From: Streptomyces sp. BA2
GTDB lineage: Bacteria > Actinomycetota > Actinomycetes > Streptomycetales > Streptomycetaceae
Direction: 5' to 3'
DNA: 64,000 nt
NCBI RefSeq assembly: GCF_009769735.1
Contig: NZ_WSRO01000002.1
Location: forward strand, 1 to 64,000
A model generated the notes under the pieces. That model saw nothing but the letters and a program-made list of their open reading frames with translations. It was not told the origin of the DNA and made no database searches. The translations under genes and the position numbers were made by a program. Each line of letters begins with the position of its first letter. Positions within the stretch are counted from its first letter, which is position 1. Below, in pieces: positions 1-8,979 of the stretch.

Positions 1-324
1 CCCCGCACACAGGAAGAGGCAACTCCATGACAGCAAGGGACTGCTTACGCTAGGCATTCCACGACAGTCGACAGTCAACTCATGGCAGCCGACACGAACA
101 CTGATATCCGCACACCGACCCGCGTAGAAGCACGGCCTGGAAGATCAGACCCACTGCTGACCAACCACTGCCACCCCACCACCCACCCACACGGAGCCGG
201 GTACCGCATCCCCCGAGCCGCACAGCCCGGATGATGCTGCGCGACGCGAAGGCGCTCCAGCCGTAGAAGCCAGCCTGATCGATGTGCGCTTTCGAGCCCT
301 CTGGGGTTGTCGGGTTCTGGCGTA
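1..324. other. No gene supported
   Basis: I see no convincing gene here. Reading frames on both strands lack ribosome-binding sites, recognisable domains and the strong third-position G/C bias of the neighbours. The stretch may hold the downstream region of the minus-strand gene that ends at 325. Confidence 0.4.
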
Positions 325-1161
325 CTACAGTCGTCGGTTTACGCGTCGCACGTTGGCTAGCCGGTTTTGTTCCGCGAGTTCCAGGGTTCGACTCATGGCT
401 TCGGTGAGTTCTTTCCTTCTGGGTGATACTTCGGTGTCCCAGAATTCTTGCCGTTCGGTTTCGTTCATTGGCGCTTCGCGTATCCTGCGGGCCAGGTCTC
501 CGCATGTCCCGCTCAGCCATCCGACCTTTTCGGCCAGGCTCAGCCCACCGAAAGGGCGGACCGCGTGGAAGAGGCCGTGCATATCGAGCCCGATTCGTGC
601 GAGGGCGTCGGTGTCAGCGTTCTGCAGGAAGGCTGTGCGGAATTCGTCTAGTGAGGCGTGGACTTTCTCGAAGGCGGCGCTGCGCTTCTCGCGTTTCCAG
701 CGTTCGATTTCCACTTGGTCCTGGGCTCTGGCGACCTCGAGTGCGGACCGGTGGCTGGCGGCTGCCTGGGCCATTGCACTGCGGTGAGCGGCTGCCGCCT
801 GGGCGGCCTGGAGTTCGAGGGCGGTTTGATGGTTGGCGGCCGCCTGGGCCATAGCGCTCTCGTGTGCGGCTTCGGCTTGGGCGGCTTGGAGTTGGAGCGC
901 TGCCTGGTGGTTGGCGGCTGCTTGGGCCATGGCGGCTTGGTGTGCGGCGGCGGCTTGCTCGAGGGCGGTTTCCCGGGCGGCGCGGTGGCTGGCCTCGGCC
1001 TGCGCCAGCGCCGCCTGGTGGGCGGCTTCGGCTGTCTCGCGGGCGGCACGGTTGAGGGCGTGGGTCTGCTGCAGGGCGGTGCGCTTTTGCCAGTGCGCGA
1101 TGAGCACGCTCACGGGGATGCCCGCGAGAGCGACCAGAGCCGCTATGCCTGTGAGGTCCAT
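325..1161 (-). CDS. Alanine-rich coiled-coil protein with one N-terminal membrane segment
   Basis: A 278-residue protein of unknown function. Residues about 3-22 (start MDLTGIAALVAL) form one hydrophobic helix followed by a basic turn (HWQKR), so it is probably anchored in the membrane with the rest in the cytoplasm. Residues about 30-170 are an Ala/Gln/His-rich helix with a repeat of roughly 26 residues (units around AANHQAALQLQAAQ), which predicts a long coiled coil. The last 100 residues are less repetitive and read as a small helical domain ending in RLANVRRVNRRL. An ATG eight codons upstream (1185) is possible; the 1161 start puts the membrane helix at the N-terminus. It stands alone next to a decayed gene. 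Confidence 0.6.
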   Translation of the reverse strand: MDLTGIAALVALAGIPVSVLIAHWQKRTALQQTHALNRAARETAEAAHQAALAQAEASHRAARETALEQAAAAHQAAMAQAAANHQAALQLQAAQAEAAHESAMAQAAANHQTALELQAAQAAAAHRSAMAQAAASHRSALEVARAQDQVEIERWKREKRSAAFEKVHASLDEFRTAFLQNADTDALARIGLDMHGLFHAVRPFGGLSLAEKVGWLSGTCGDLARRIREAPMNETERQEFWDTEVSPRRKELTEAMSRTLELAEQNRLANVRRVNRRL

Positions 1162-1251
1162 GGCAATGCATGATGCCCCGACCACAAACCCGGCACCTCC
1201 CCCGCCACGCCCCCTACCCCCACCAGCGCACCGCAGGCCGCATCCGATCCC

Positions 1252-1590
1252 CGGCCCGGCAGCGGAAGCCCGAGGTGTGGGCGGCTTTGGCCGACGGGCA
1301 GCGCGAGCGCCTGGAGGCCGTCGGCCTCACCCGCTCGTTGCGGCCGGTGGAGACGGACGTGCCCGCGCAACCGTCCACGGCACCCGCGAGCGCCTTCTAG
1401 AGGGGCGTTACGGCCCTGTGGCGCAGCAGTACGAGGGCCCACACGGGCTCTGTGACGGTCCCCAGGGGCCACGTAGAGGCGTTGCCGGACGGGTCCGGAG
1501 GTGAAGCTCGGGGTGTCCCTGTCCAACAGCAAGAGCCGCCGGGCCAAGCTGACCGTCGACAAGCTCGCCGCGCTCGCCGGGCAGCCTTCG
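1252..1590 (+). pseudogene. Helicase-associated-domain protein remnant
   Basis: The plus strand keeps pieces of a Streptomyces helicase-associated-repeat protein. One frame reads RKPEVWAALADGQRERL, then a TAG stop at 1398-1400, then TVPRGHVEALPDG from about 1452. The next conserved piece (VKLGVSLSNSKSRRAKL, from 1501) is in another frame. Two such motifs in a row, one stop and one frameshift mark a dead gene. In intact relatives this repeat lies at the C-terminus of DEAD/DEAH helicase-like proteins; no helicase core is present here. Confidence 0.6.
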
Positions 1591-1765
1591 ACCCCCACCA
1601 GGTGCGGACACCTACGGACCGATGGAGAAACGGTCACGGCGGCAAAGCGGTCGTCGGCCCACCCCGCGGTGCTGACCTCATAGGCTCCAGCGTTCGCGAC
1701 GCAGGAGGCTCCCAACCACTGGGGGCTGAGTGCCGGGGAGGCTCTAGCCGTGAAGTACATGTCAG

Positions 1766-1984
1766 CTAGTCGCCCTGTGGGAGGAGGAGTTGGAAGCGGC
1801 ACCCTCTGGCGGCGGACTGCGCCCCGGCCTGCTCAGCCGACATCTTGATCGCGTCTTCCGCAACATCGGCGTGCCGAAGAGAGATCTCGTGGGTATCGGT
1901 GCTGAAATGGACTTCATAGGCTGCTGTCGTGACAGCCTCGTCCGGCCCCCGACCCGTGATCGGGCTGGCTGGTGAAAGCGGCAC
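1766..1984 (-). CDS. Small hypothetical protein (weak)
   Basis: A 72-residue frame with a protein-like central part (residues about 22-48, YEVHFSTDTHEISLRHADVA) but only moderate third-position GC and no recognised family. It could be a small orphan gene or a chance frame in the debris after the helicase remnant. Confidence 0.25.
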   Translation of the reverse strand: MPLSPASPITGRGPDEAVTTAAYEVHFSTDTHEISLRHADVAEDAIKMSAEQAGAQSAARGCRFQLLLPQGD

Positions 1985-2093
1985 CGCAGCATCCGGTAGG
2001 AATATTCAGTTGCCGCATCGTGCGGAACTTCGTCTGTTCTCGCAGTGTGAGGCGGAACGGTTCACGGGCCCAAGCCGCCGGTTAGGACACCGC

Positions 2094-2243
2094 GATGCAC
2101 AGGGACCACGCCCGCAAGAAGGATGCCCGCGCCCACGCGCAGCAGAGCGGGAAATCGTACGCCGCCGCCCTGTCCACGCAGCACTCGACGCGGGGCCAGC
2201 TATACCGGGGAAGACCCCATGGCCGCGGCTCTGGGAGCCGCTG
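2094..2243 (+). CDS. Short basic leader protein
   Basis: A 49-residue frame too short for usual cut-offs. It starts MHRDHARKKDARAHAQQ and continues SGKSYAAAL, a pattern that I recall at the N-terminus of many Streptomyces accessory proteins. It overlaps the start of the gene at 2219 by 25 bases in a different frame. It may be a small gene translated with the next one, or the original N-terminus of that gene separated by a frameshift. Confidence 0.4.
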
Positions 2244-3028
2244 ACCGTCCTGGCCTGGGGCTCGACGTGTGTACGACCGAACAGCGTCGGCTGCGTGTCT
2301 TGCTGGCACTGGGTCTGTTCAACGCCGGGCTGTTACAACACACCGTGCCCGGAAGTTGGGCTGTGCGGGGACTAGCCAGTTACGACCCCGTACCCTCCCC
2401 ACGGCCTGGACACCTCGCCATCGTGGTGAACGCGGCTTTCAACGCCGTCCGCTACCTCGTTCCGCGCGTCCGCGAGGGCGGGGGCGCGATGTGTCGGCTT
2501 CCGGGGCTGCGCCTTGAAGCTCAGGTCGGGGATACCTTCCTGCTGCGCCACCTTCCCACCGGCGCACAGATGTCTGTCACCGAGGAAGCGACAACCCAGC
2601 TCCTTGCCGGCGAACCCACACCCCGCGCCCGCCACCTGCAGGGCCCCGAGGTGCCGATGAGCGAGAGCGAGAAGGAGGCTCTCACCGAGATTCCGCCCCT
2701 GACCGAGGCAGCCGAGGTCCTGCTGGCAGGACTGCTGGTGCGGCTCAACCTGCGTGACGCCCAGGGCGCATGGGCGCTGCACGCCTGGGACACACACCCC
2801 TTGGATCGCCCCATGCCACAGCGCCCCTCGTGTGATCGGCGCTTGTGGGGCTATAGGCCACGGTGGGAGCTCGAATGGGCAAGTGACTTCCCCGCCGGGG
2901 ATGATGTCGTGACCGCGCTTACTCACCCGCAAACCGGTATCCCCGCAGCCAAGGCAACGCGAGTGCCCCGCGGCTGGGACATCCACCTCGATGACGCCAC
3001 GCTCGCACTTCGGCCACGGTCCTGGTGA
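2219..3028 (+). CDS. Hypothetical protein
   Basis: A 269-residue soluble protein of no recognised family. The ATG at 2219 follows GGGGAAG at a good distance; an upstream ATG at 2123 would add a Pro/Arg-rich stretch that overlaps the short frame at 2094 and looks non-coding. The body is helix-rich with several Trp (residues about 190-260) and no membrane segments. Third-position GC supports coding throughout. It converges on the minus-strand fragment ending near 3010, and the two 3' ends overlap slightly, which suggests a rearrangement point. Confidence 0.55.
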   Translation: MAAALGAADRPGLGLDVCTTEQRRLRVLLALGLFNAGLLQHTVPGSWAVRGLASYDPVPSPRPGHLAIVVNAAFNAVRYLVPRVREGGGAMCRLPGLRLEAQVGDTFLLRHLPTGAQMSVTEEATTQLLAGEPTPRARHLQGPEVPMSESEKEALTEIPPLTEAAEVLLAGLLVRLNLRDAQGAWALHAWDTHPLDRPMPQRPSCDRRLWGYRPRWELEWASDFPAGDDVVTALTHPQTGIPAAKATRVPRGWDIHLDDATLALRPRSW

Positions 3029-3496
3029 TCTGGCGCTCACCACCAGGTACGGGGCGATCATCAGCACCTTGAAGCCCCCCGCCCCGGAGCGTGTGCCGAG
3101 CGCTCCGGCGACCATCTTGTGGCTCCCTGTGCCGGTGAACTGGGTTTGGGGGAAGGGCCCTTGCAGCCAGGCGTGCCCGTGGCGGCGCATGAGCGTGTCG
3201 AGGAGGTTGCCCGGAAGAGCCTGAGCAGCTGTGTCGTGCCCGGCGCGCACGCAGGTTGCTGCCTCCAGAGAGAAGTGCACGTCGTCGGACAGCGCCGGGT
3301 GATCAACATGCGTCAGGCTTTCCTCGACATCGTCGACAACGTCGGAGCGCCGGTCGATGAGGAGGCGATGACGCTGCCTGGTCGTCTTCAGCATCATGAG
3401 GTCTTCGATGAGCTCAACGCGAGGCGCCCATGCCAGGCACACACCGTCCTTCACACTGATCCGCGGCCAGGACGTGACCATCGATCCGCGGCCCAC
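3010..3496 (-). pseudogene. Hypothetical protein, probably 3'-truncated
   Basis: The minus strand from 3496 to about 3010 has a frame with strong codon bias (LLDTLMRRHGHAWLQGPF, then HKMVAGALG and FKVLMIAPYLVV). The frame stays open beyond 3010 only as the antisense of the plus-strand gene that ends at 3028, so the natural C-terminus seems to be lost. I do not recognise the family. The start is unclear: GTG at 3496 or ATG at 3481. Confidence 0.4.
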
Positions 3497-3680
3497 CGGA
3501 GTGGCTCCTCAGGGCCGCCGACCGCTCGGCTGCCACAGCAGCGGGAGACAACACACCGAGAGCTCGACGGCCCAGCACTGCGCTGGCGTGGCCACCTGCC
3601 AGGTTCCCGTTCAGAACCTGAGACAGCTGACTGGAGCCGGGCGTGGTCTGGCTCCAGTCCGAGGGCCGCAGTCAGCCGGT

Positions 3681-3962
3681 TCAGGGCGCCGCTGGCCGCA
3701 GGGCGGCGTGCAGTGTGTTCATCTTGGCTTGCGAGGCCGTTGAGACGACCGTTTGACTGGTGGCGCGGAGCAGCAGTTTCTCGGTATCGAAGGCCCAGGG
3801 GCGGCGGAGGCCGGGCCGCGTGAAGGAGGCGAGGGGCGACGCGTAGTGGGGGCGCATCGTCGCTGCCGTGCCCTTCTCGCGCAGCATGGGTCGGACCGCC
3901 GGGGGAAGGGGACGACACACGAACTCGCCGTGCTTTTGGTCCTTCGGCTCTGAGTCTGCCAT
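3681..3962 (-). CDS. Small hypothetical protein
   Basis: A 93-residue frame with very high third-position GC (starts MADSEPKDQKHGEF). No domain is recognised and there is no signal peptide or membrane segment. The start at 3962 has AGAGGA about ten bases upstream; 3992 is an alternative. Sitting between two broken genes it may itself be a fragment, but the codon bias is clear. Confidence 0.42.
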   Translation of the reverse strand: MADSEPKDQKHGEFVCRPLPPAVRPMLREKGTAATMRPHYASPLASFTRPGLRRPWAFDTEKLLLRATSQTVVSTASQAKMNTLHAALRPAAP

Positions 3963-4129
3963 GTCGGCAAGCGTCCTCTGCGCCACTGACATCCGTCAGC
4001 GTCTTAGCTTGTTCCCATGCCTTTCCGATGCACGCCCCGGCCCTCCCTTCGGCGACCCCTACCGGCACACCCCTGTCGCTTCGCCCCCCGGCGTCGCTGC
4101 AGGCCCTCAGAAGACGACGCCTGTGATCG

Positions 4130-4790
4130 TCATACCCGGGCGCGGACGCCGTCTGTGGTGCTGTAGAAGGTCTGAGTGATCCACATGTCCCGGCCGTCTG
4201 TGGCCGCTTTGGCGGCGAAATAGGAGCACTGATACCCGGACATCTGGCCGAGCGGGACCTTCGTGACCCGGGGCAGTGTGTCGCAACGCAGGTCCGTGCC
4301 TGCCTCGCGATTATTGCCCCAGAAGTAGGTGAGGGCGCCCTCCCGGGTGAGCAGACCGGTGCTGGGCTGGGCTTCGTATCCATCGCCCATGCCGCCGAAC
4401 CCCGGCTTACCCGTGAACTTCACCGGCCAGGTCACCTCGATGCCCTCATAGATGAGTGCAGGTGATCCTGGCGCCTGTCACCGGCCGGACGAAATCCTTG
4501 TCGCATCGGGCGCTGGTCTCGCCCGGAGCACCGGCCATCTTCACCGTGCGCGTGCGCAGTTCGTACTTGACGTGCTCGATGAACGGAGCATCCGGATCCG
4601 GCTCCGGAACGCTGTTGCTTTTCCTCTCCGGCGTCGCCTCCGGCGACTCGATGGGCTTGCCCACCGGCGAGCCGATGACCGAAGGCTCAGCCGCACCGCC
4701 GTTCTTCCCGTCGTCGGCGCTGCTGCAACTCGTCAGCAGGAGGCAGGAAACGGCGGCGGCAGCTATCCGTGATCCCCGTGCATAGTGCAT
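4130..4790 (-). pseudogene. Lipoprotein gene with one frameshift
   Basis: The gene starts at the ATG at 4790 (MHYARGSRIAAAAVSCLLL) with a lipobox LLTSC at residues about 18-22, so the product would be exported and lipid-anchored at Cys22. A Pro/Glu/Ser-rich linker follows, then a small folded domain with paired cysteines (ETSARCDKDF, ARITCTHL). The frame stops at 4446-4448, but with one base removed it continues as YEGIEVTWPVKFTGKPG down to the stop at 4130. The second half has the Cys pattern DLRCDTLP and GYQCSYF expected of the same domain. It is therefore one gene of about 219 codons broken by a single-base change, or a sequencing error. Confidence 0.65.
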
Positions 4791-4967
4791 GACCAGCACA
4801 GTAGCCGCCAGTAACGGCCCGCCCACGGCGAGGTCGTTGCGCGGAGAAACCCCCATAACGATCAGACTTACCGCTCGTGCGGGTGACACGAACACCTTCA
4901 ACGGCCCGGCGACAAGCGCCGACTCGCTACGAAGACCACGACCAGTTCGTGCTCTTCGAGGAGACCC

Positions 4968-5375
4968 GTGCCCGCCATCACCCGCACCGCCGTCCTGCTC
5001 ACCGCCGCCGTCGCCCTGGCCATCCCGGCCGCCACCGCGCACGCCACACCCGCTGGCAGCCCCGATACGGCACCACGAGTCGGTGAAACCGTCACGAAGC
5101 CGCTCATGGCCGCGCTCAAGGCCCTGCCCGTGAGGGAGGAGGACCGCACCGGCTACCAGCGGACCTCGTTCAAGCACTGGGTGGATGCCGACAAGGAAGG
5201 CTGCAGCACGCGCGCCGAGGTCCTCAAGGCCGAAGCGCTCACCGCCCCAAAGCAGAGCGCCAAGTGCAAGCTGAGCGGAGGCCGCTGGTTCTCGGAGTAT
5301 GACGACCGGTACGTCGAAGGCCCCTCCGGGCTCGACATCGACCACCGGGTTCCGCTTGCGGAATCCTGGGACTCC
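4968..5375 (+). pseudogene. Secreted HNH nuclease, 5' half (split by mobile element)
   Basis: The first 136 codons of a secreted HNH-family endonuclease (GmrSD C-terminal/DUF1524 type). Residues 1-26 are a Sec signal peptide (MPAITRTAVLLTAAVALAIP, cleavage near AHA). The conserved region GYQRTSFKHW, then GRWFSEYD, leads to the catalytic motif LDIDHRVPLAESWDS. Intact relatives are about 210-230 residues; here the frame runs two codons into inserted DNA and stops at 5379-5381. The missing C-terminal half is at 10546-10830 in the same orientation, and the joined sequence DSGAKQWSTAERQ is what the family predicts. A product truncated just after DH would lack the last HNH-fold residues. Confidence 0.85.
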
Positions 5376-5387
5376 AAGTAGGCGGAG
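5372..5387. other. Left junction site of mobile element (attL-like)
   Basis: At the left edge of the insertion CTCC (5372-5375, host gene) and GGAG (5384-5387, element) flank eight bases. The right edge has the same CTCC-N8-GGAG layout. Short inverted arms around a central spacer are what a tyrosine recombinase would bind, but this role is inferred. Confidence 0.5.
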
Positions 5388-5549
5388 TTGCTTCTCCTGC
5401 ATCGACATCGCACTAAGGACGTCGCGTCCATGACCTGGTCAAAGTCGGCGGGCGCGTAGCTCGTTCAGGCGAAGTCGAGGCATCTGGCCTCGGAGGTTCC
5501 AGCACCAACGCCACGATGATGCATCGAGCGCAACATCGTGGGAGTGGCC

Positions 5550-6677
5550 GTGAGAGCTGTTGATGTGCCGGGCACGTTCCGGCTGGTCGTCCCGGGAAAC
5601 GTGCAAGCTCTGGACCCGGCACCGGCGATGTTCGATGCGATGCTGCAGGGGTGGGAGCAACAGCAGCGGGCGCGGCTGCTGGCACGTAAGACGATCGAGG
5701 ACCGGCTGAGCCTGGTGCGGCGGTTCGCGCTGTTCGCGGCGACGTATCCGTGGGAGTGGACGCCTGAGGATGTGGAGGCGTACTTCTCGCATCGGCTGTC
5801 AGGTCCGGCTCCGCTGGCCCACTCCACAGTCCGCGGCCAGCAGGGTGATCTGCAGATGTTCTGCGCCTTCATCACCGATGGCCGCTACGGCTGGGCGTCT
5901 GCCTGCGAGGAGGCCTTCGGCCAGTTCCCAGTGCAGGTATGCCATGACTGGAACACTGCCGATCACGTCGCTGAGTTCGAGGGGAGTCCCGAGCGCCGGG
6001 CCTTGACCTATGACGAGCTGCAGGCTCTCTTCGACGCCGCCGACGACCGGGTCGAACAGGCCAGGAAACGCCGCCGCAAGGGCGTGCTGGCGGCCTGGCG
6101 CGACGCGGTCATGATCAAGCAGGTGTATGCGTATGGAACCCGGCGCCGCGAGACATCCAAGCTGGACCTGCCAGACCTGCGACGCAATCCCAGAGCCAAG
6201 TCCTACGGCCGGTTCGGTGCACTGGAGGTCCGGTTCGGCAAGGCGTCACGGGGCAGTCCGCCGAAGCGGCGGACGGTGCTGACGGTCCCGGAGGTCGACT
6301 GGGTCGTCCCGGTCCTCGAGGAGTGGGTGGACGTGGTTCGCTCCGGCTTCTCGCCGGGCCGGCATCCGGCACTGTGGGTCTCCGAACGCCGCGGCCGGCT
6401 CGGGGTGCGGCGCCTGGACGAGGTCTTCACGCTCATCCGGGAACATGCCGGGCTGCCGCCGGAACTGGAACTGCACTGCCTGCGGCACACGTACATCACG
6501 CACTTGATCGAGTTCGGGTATCCGGAACGGTTCGTCCAGGAGCAGGTCGGTCACGCCTATGCCTCTACAACGGCGTTGTACACGTGGGTGTCGGACGAGT
6601 ACCGCAACCGTCTGATGGAGGCGTCGTTGCGGCGACGGATGGAGCGAGCGGGTGGAAAGGAGTTGAGGTCGCGGTGA
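5550..6677 (+). CDS. Tyrosine recombinase (TnpA-like)
   Basis: A phage-integrase-family recombinase of 375 residues. An N-terminal SAM-like core-binding domain (about 25-140) precedes the catalytic domain (about 150-360). Visible catalytic residues are the first Arg in YGTRRRE, a Lys near FGKAS, the H-x-x-R box in HCLRHTYITH, the His in VGHAYAST and the nucleophilic Tyr in TALYTWVS. It would cut and rejoin element ends with the target as a DNA-protein intermediate. Start chosen at GTG 5550 with GGAG five bases upstream; GTG 5538 is also in frame but lacks such a site. The stop overlaps the next ATG (TGATG), so translation is coupled. Confidence 0.9.
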   Translation: MRAVDVPGTFRLVVPGNVQALDPAPAMFDAMLQGWEQQQRARLLARKTIEDRLSLVRRFALFAATYPWEWTPEDVEAYFSHRLSGPAPLAHSTVRGQQGDLQMFCAFITDGRYGWASACEEAFGQFPVQVCHDWNTADHVAEFEGSPERRALTYDELQALFDAADDRVEQARKRRRKGVLAAWRDAVMIKQVYAYGTRRRETSKLDLPDLRRNPRAKSYGRFGALEVRFGKASRGSPPKRRTVLTVPEVDWVVPVLEEWVDVVRSGFSPGRHPALWVSERRGRLGVRRLDEVFTLIREHAGLPPELELHCLRHTYITHLIEFGYPERFVQEQVGHAYASTTALYTWVSDEYRNRLMEASLRRRMERAGGKELRSR

Positions 6678-7009
6678 TGAAGCGGATGGGATTTGACTGG
6701 AATCTGCGTCGGCTGATGGCCGATCACGACATGTATCAGACCACGGACCTGGTGCCGCTGTTGGCCGAGTACGGGGTGCACCTGTCGCGGGAGCAGGTGT
6801 TCCGTCTGGTCACTCAGCCCCCGCAGCGCCTGTCGATGGAGACGCTGGCTGCCCTGTGCGGGATTCTGGGCTGCTCGCCGGCGGATCTGATCACGGTGCG
6901 GGAGGTCCGCAGGCAGGTCGCGAAGCCGACGGCTTCGGGTGAGGTCGATGGGCCGGCCGTGGTCCCGCCGGCCCGGAAGGTGCGGGTTCGTCGCCCTGAG
7001 GACGTGTGA
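6677..7009 (+). CDS. Small HTH (XRE-type) protein of the element
   Basis: A 110-residue protein with a Cro/CI-type helix-turn-helix at about 12-75 (LAEYGVHLSREQVFRLV, then LAALCGILGCSPADLI). The C-terminal 35 residues are basic and probably flexible (PPARKVRVRRPEDV). Placed between two recombinase-like genes and overlapping both, it is more likely a DNA-binding partner of recombination, or a repressor of the operon, than a global regulator. Tn554 encodes a small TnpC of similar size, but I cannot claim homology. Confidence 0.8.
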   Translation: MKRMGFDWNLRRLMADHDMYQTTDLVPLLAEYGVHLSREQVFRLVTQPPQRLSMETLAALCGILGCSPADLITVREVRRQVAKPTASGEVDGPAVVPPARKVRVRRPEDV

Positions 7010-8979
7010 GCGGCCAACCGCCACCGGCCTGGGAGGAACTGGCCGATCGGATCACCGCCTTCCTTCCCGGCCTGTCCGCCCAGCACGCGGAGCGGATCGT
7101 TGCCGAGCTGACCCCCTCTGCCCGTGGCAGGATCCGCGCGCATCTGACCCGACATCCGGACGCCCTGGTCAGCGGCGCGTCCGACGCGCCGCGTTCGGTG
7201 CAGGCACTGATCACCGTCCTCTTGAAGGCCGGGCTTGCCGGGGTGAGGCAGCCGGCCTGCCTGCGCTGCAGACGCGTGCGCATGCTGCGGCGGGCCGTCC
7301 CCGGCGGGCGGGTCTGCCGCGGATGTGAAGGCATCCTCGCCAAGCAGGACAATGTCGGACCATGCGCCGTATGCGGCGAGTCCCGCCCCCGGCCCTGCCA
7401 CCAGACGTGCGAGCGCTGCCGACGCGCCCAGTTGGCGGTCGGCAGGTCGTGTTCGGCCTGCGGCAGGCCAGCGGCCACCGACCCGTGCAGCAGCTGCCGA
7501 CCGCGTCCGCTGGAACGGTGCGCACTGTGCACCACACACGCACCGGTCTGTGCGCGCTGGCCGCTCGGGGCGGTGTGCCTGCCGTGCTACCGCCAGTCGC
7601 GCACCCACCCCGGCACGTGCCCGAGCTGCGACAGGCAGCGCGTTCTGATCGCCCGCCAAGACGGCCGCCGGGTCTGCGGTCCCTGCGCCGGCCACACCGA
7701 CCGCTACGCCTGTCCCCGGTGTGCGAACCCGCGCTCCTACATGGTCCGCGGGCTGTGCGACCGGTGCACCCTCCACGACGACCTCGCGGCACTCTTCGAA
7801 ACGGCACCCGCCCAACCGGATGGCCAGTACGCACGCATGCACGCCGCTCTGACCGGCTGCGAACAGCCGCGCACCGCGCTCAACTGGATTCGCAACTCGC
7901 ACTCTGCCCGCCTCCTGGCCGATCTCATCGCCACCGGACGCCCACTGACTCACGAGGATCTGGACGCCGCCGCTGGCTCCTGCGGCCGCGGCGGCGCTCA
8001 GAGCGTCGACTACCTCCGAAGCGTCCTGGTCAGCTATCAGGCCCTGCCTGAACGCACCGAGCTGCCCGCCCGTATCGAACGCCACCTGGCGCAGGTCACC
8101 GACCGCCACCCCGAGCACGCCCTGCTGCTGCGTTCCTACGTCCGCTGGTCGCTCCTGCCCCGCGCGCGCCGCGCTGACCAGCGGTCGACAGGCTCCAAGC
8201 ACCGGATCCGCTGGGCCTACACCCGGATCAACCTCGCAGCCGCCTTCCTGACCGCCATGGCCAAGCGCGGACTCACCCTCCACGACGTCACCCAGGGCGA
8301 TGTCGACTGGTGGCTCGCAGGGAACTCCAGCACCCGCTTCGAGGTCCGTGACTTTGTCGTCTGGTCCCACCGCCGCGGACACAGCCGCCTTCTTTACGTC
8401 CCGCACCGCGGCAAGGCTGACCCCGTTGGTCTCAACGAGGACTCCCATTGGGAAATCCTCCAGCAGTGCCTGACCGACAACGCTCTGCCCCTCGAAGTGC
8501 GCGTCGCTGGTGCCATCTTGAACCTCTTCGGGCAGCACCTCACGCGCATCGCCGCGCTGCCCACCGACGCCCTGTCTACGATGGACGGCCACCCTGTCCT
8601 CGTTCTTGATCGCACCCCTATCCGCCTCCCCGCCCCGCTCGCGGTCCTCCTCACGGAACTGATCCGTCGGCCGGTGGCTGGTTGGGCCGCGAACTCGACC
8701 CGCCGGTGGCTCTTCCCTGGGCCTCGGCCCGGCGAGCACATCTCCGCCAGCGTCCTCGCGCGCCGCCTCACGGCTCGCCAGATCCCGGTCCGCCAGACCC
8801 GCACGACCGCACTGATCGAACTCGACCAGGACCTGCCGCCCGCCGTCCTCGCACCCATGCTCGGCCTGCATGTCATCACCGCCCAGCAATGGCGCCACCG
8901 CGCCGCCAACGACTGGACCGCCCATCTCGAAGCCCGGCTGACAGATCCGCATGCTGGCAAGATGAGCGCCCATGAATGA
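7006..8979 (+). CDS. Zinc-knuckle protein with degenerate tyrosine-recombinase domain (TnpB-like)
   Basis: A 657-residue protein starting at GTG 7006, overlapping the previous stop by four bases. Residues about 80-270 hold about a dozen CxxC pairs (CRGCEG, CAVCGE, CSACGRP, CALCTTH, CPSCDRQ, CPRCANP), predicting a row of zinc ribbons for nucleic-acid binding. The C-terminal part has the layout of a phage-integrase domain: LTRIAAL at the first Arg box and RQTRTTALIEL then LGLHVITAQQW at the last boxes. Trp stands where the nucleophilic Tyr is expected and the H-x-x-R box is altered, so it may be a structural partner of the active recombinase. Size resembles Tn554 TnpB (about 630 residues). Confidence 0.82.
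   Translation: MSGQPPPAWEELADRITAFLPGLSAQHAERIVAELTPSARGRIRAHLTRHPDALVSGASDAPRSVQALITVLLKAGLAGVRQPACLRCRRVRMLRRAVPGGRVCRGCEGILAKQDNVGPCAVCGESRPRPCHQTCERCRRAQLAVGRSCSACGRPAATDPCSSCRPRPLERCALCTTHAPVCARWPLGAVCLPCYRQSRTHPGTCPSCDRQRVLIARQDGRRVCGPCAGHTDRYACPRCANPRSYMVRGLCDRCTLHDDLAALFETAPAQPDGQYARMHAALTGCEQPRTALNWIRNSHSARLLADLIATGRPLTHEDLDAAAGSCGRGGAQSVDYLRSVLVSYQALPERTELPARIERHLAQVTDRHPEHALLLRSYVRWSLLPRARRADQRSTGSKHRIRWAYTRINLAAAFLTAMAKRGLTLHDVTQGDVDWWLAGNSSTRFEVRDFVVWSHRRGHSRLLYVPHRGKADPVGLNEDSHWEILQQCLTDNALPLEVRVAGAILNLFGQHLTRIAALPTDALSTMDGHPVLVLDRTPIRLPAPLAVLLTELIRRPVAGWAANSTRRWLFPGPRPGEHISASVLARRLTARQIPVRQTRTTALIELDQDLPPAVLAPMLGLHVITAQQWRHRAANDWTAHLEARLTDPHAGKMSAHE

Noticed and set aside
6814..8973. 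Long minus-strand open frame of about 719 codons
   Set aside because: It is the antisense of the zinc-knuckle recombinase-like gene; composition is Gly/Ala/Arg-rich without motifs, while the plus frame has overlapping starts and clear CxxC patterns.
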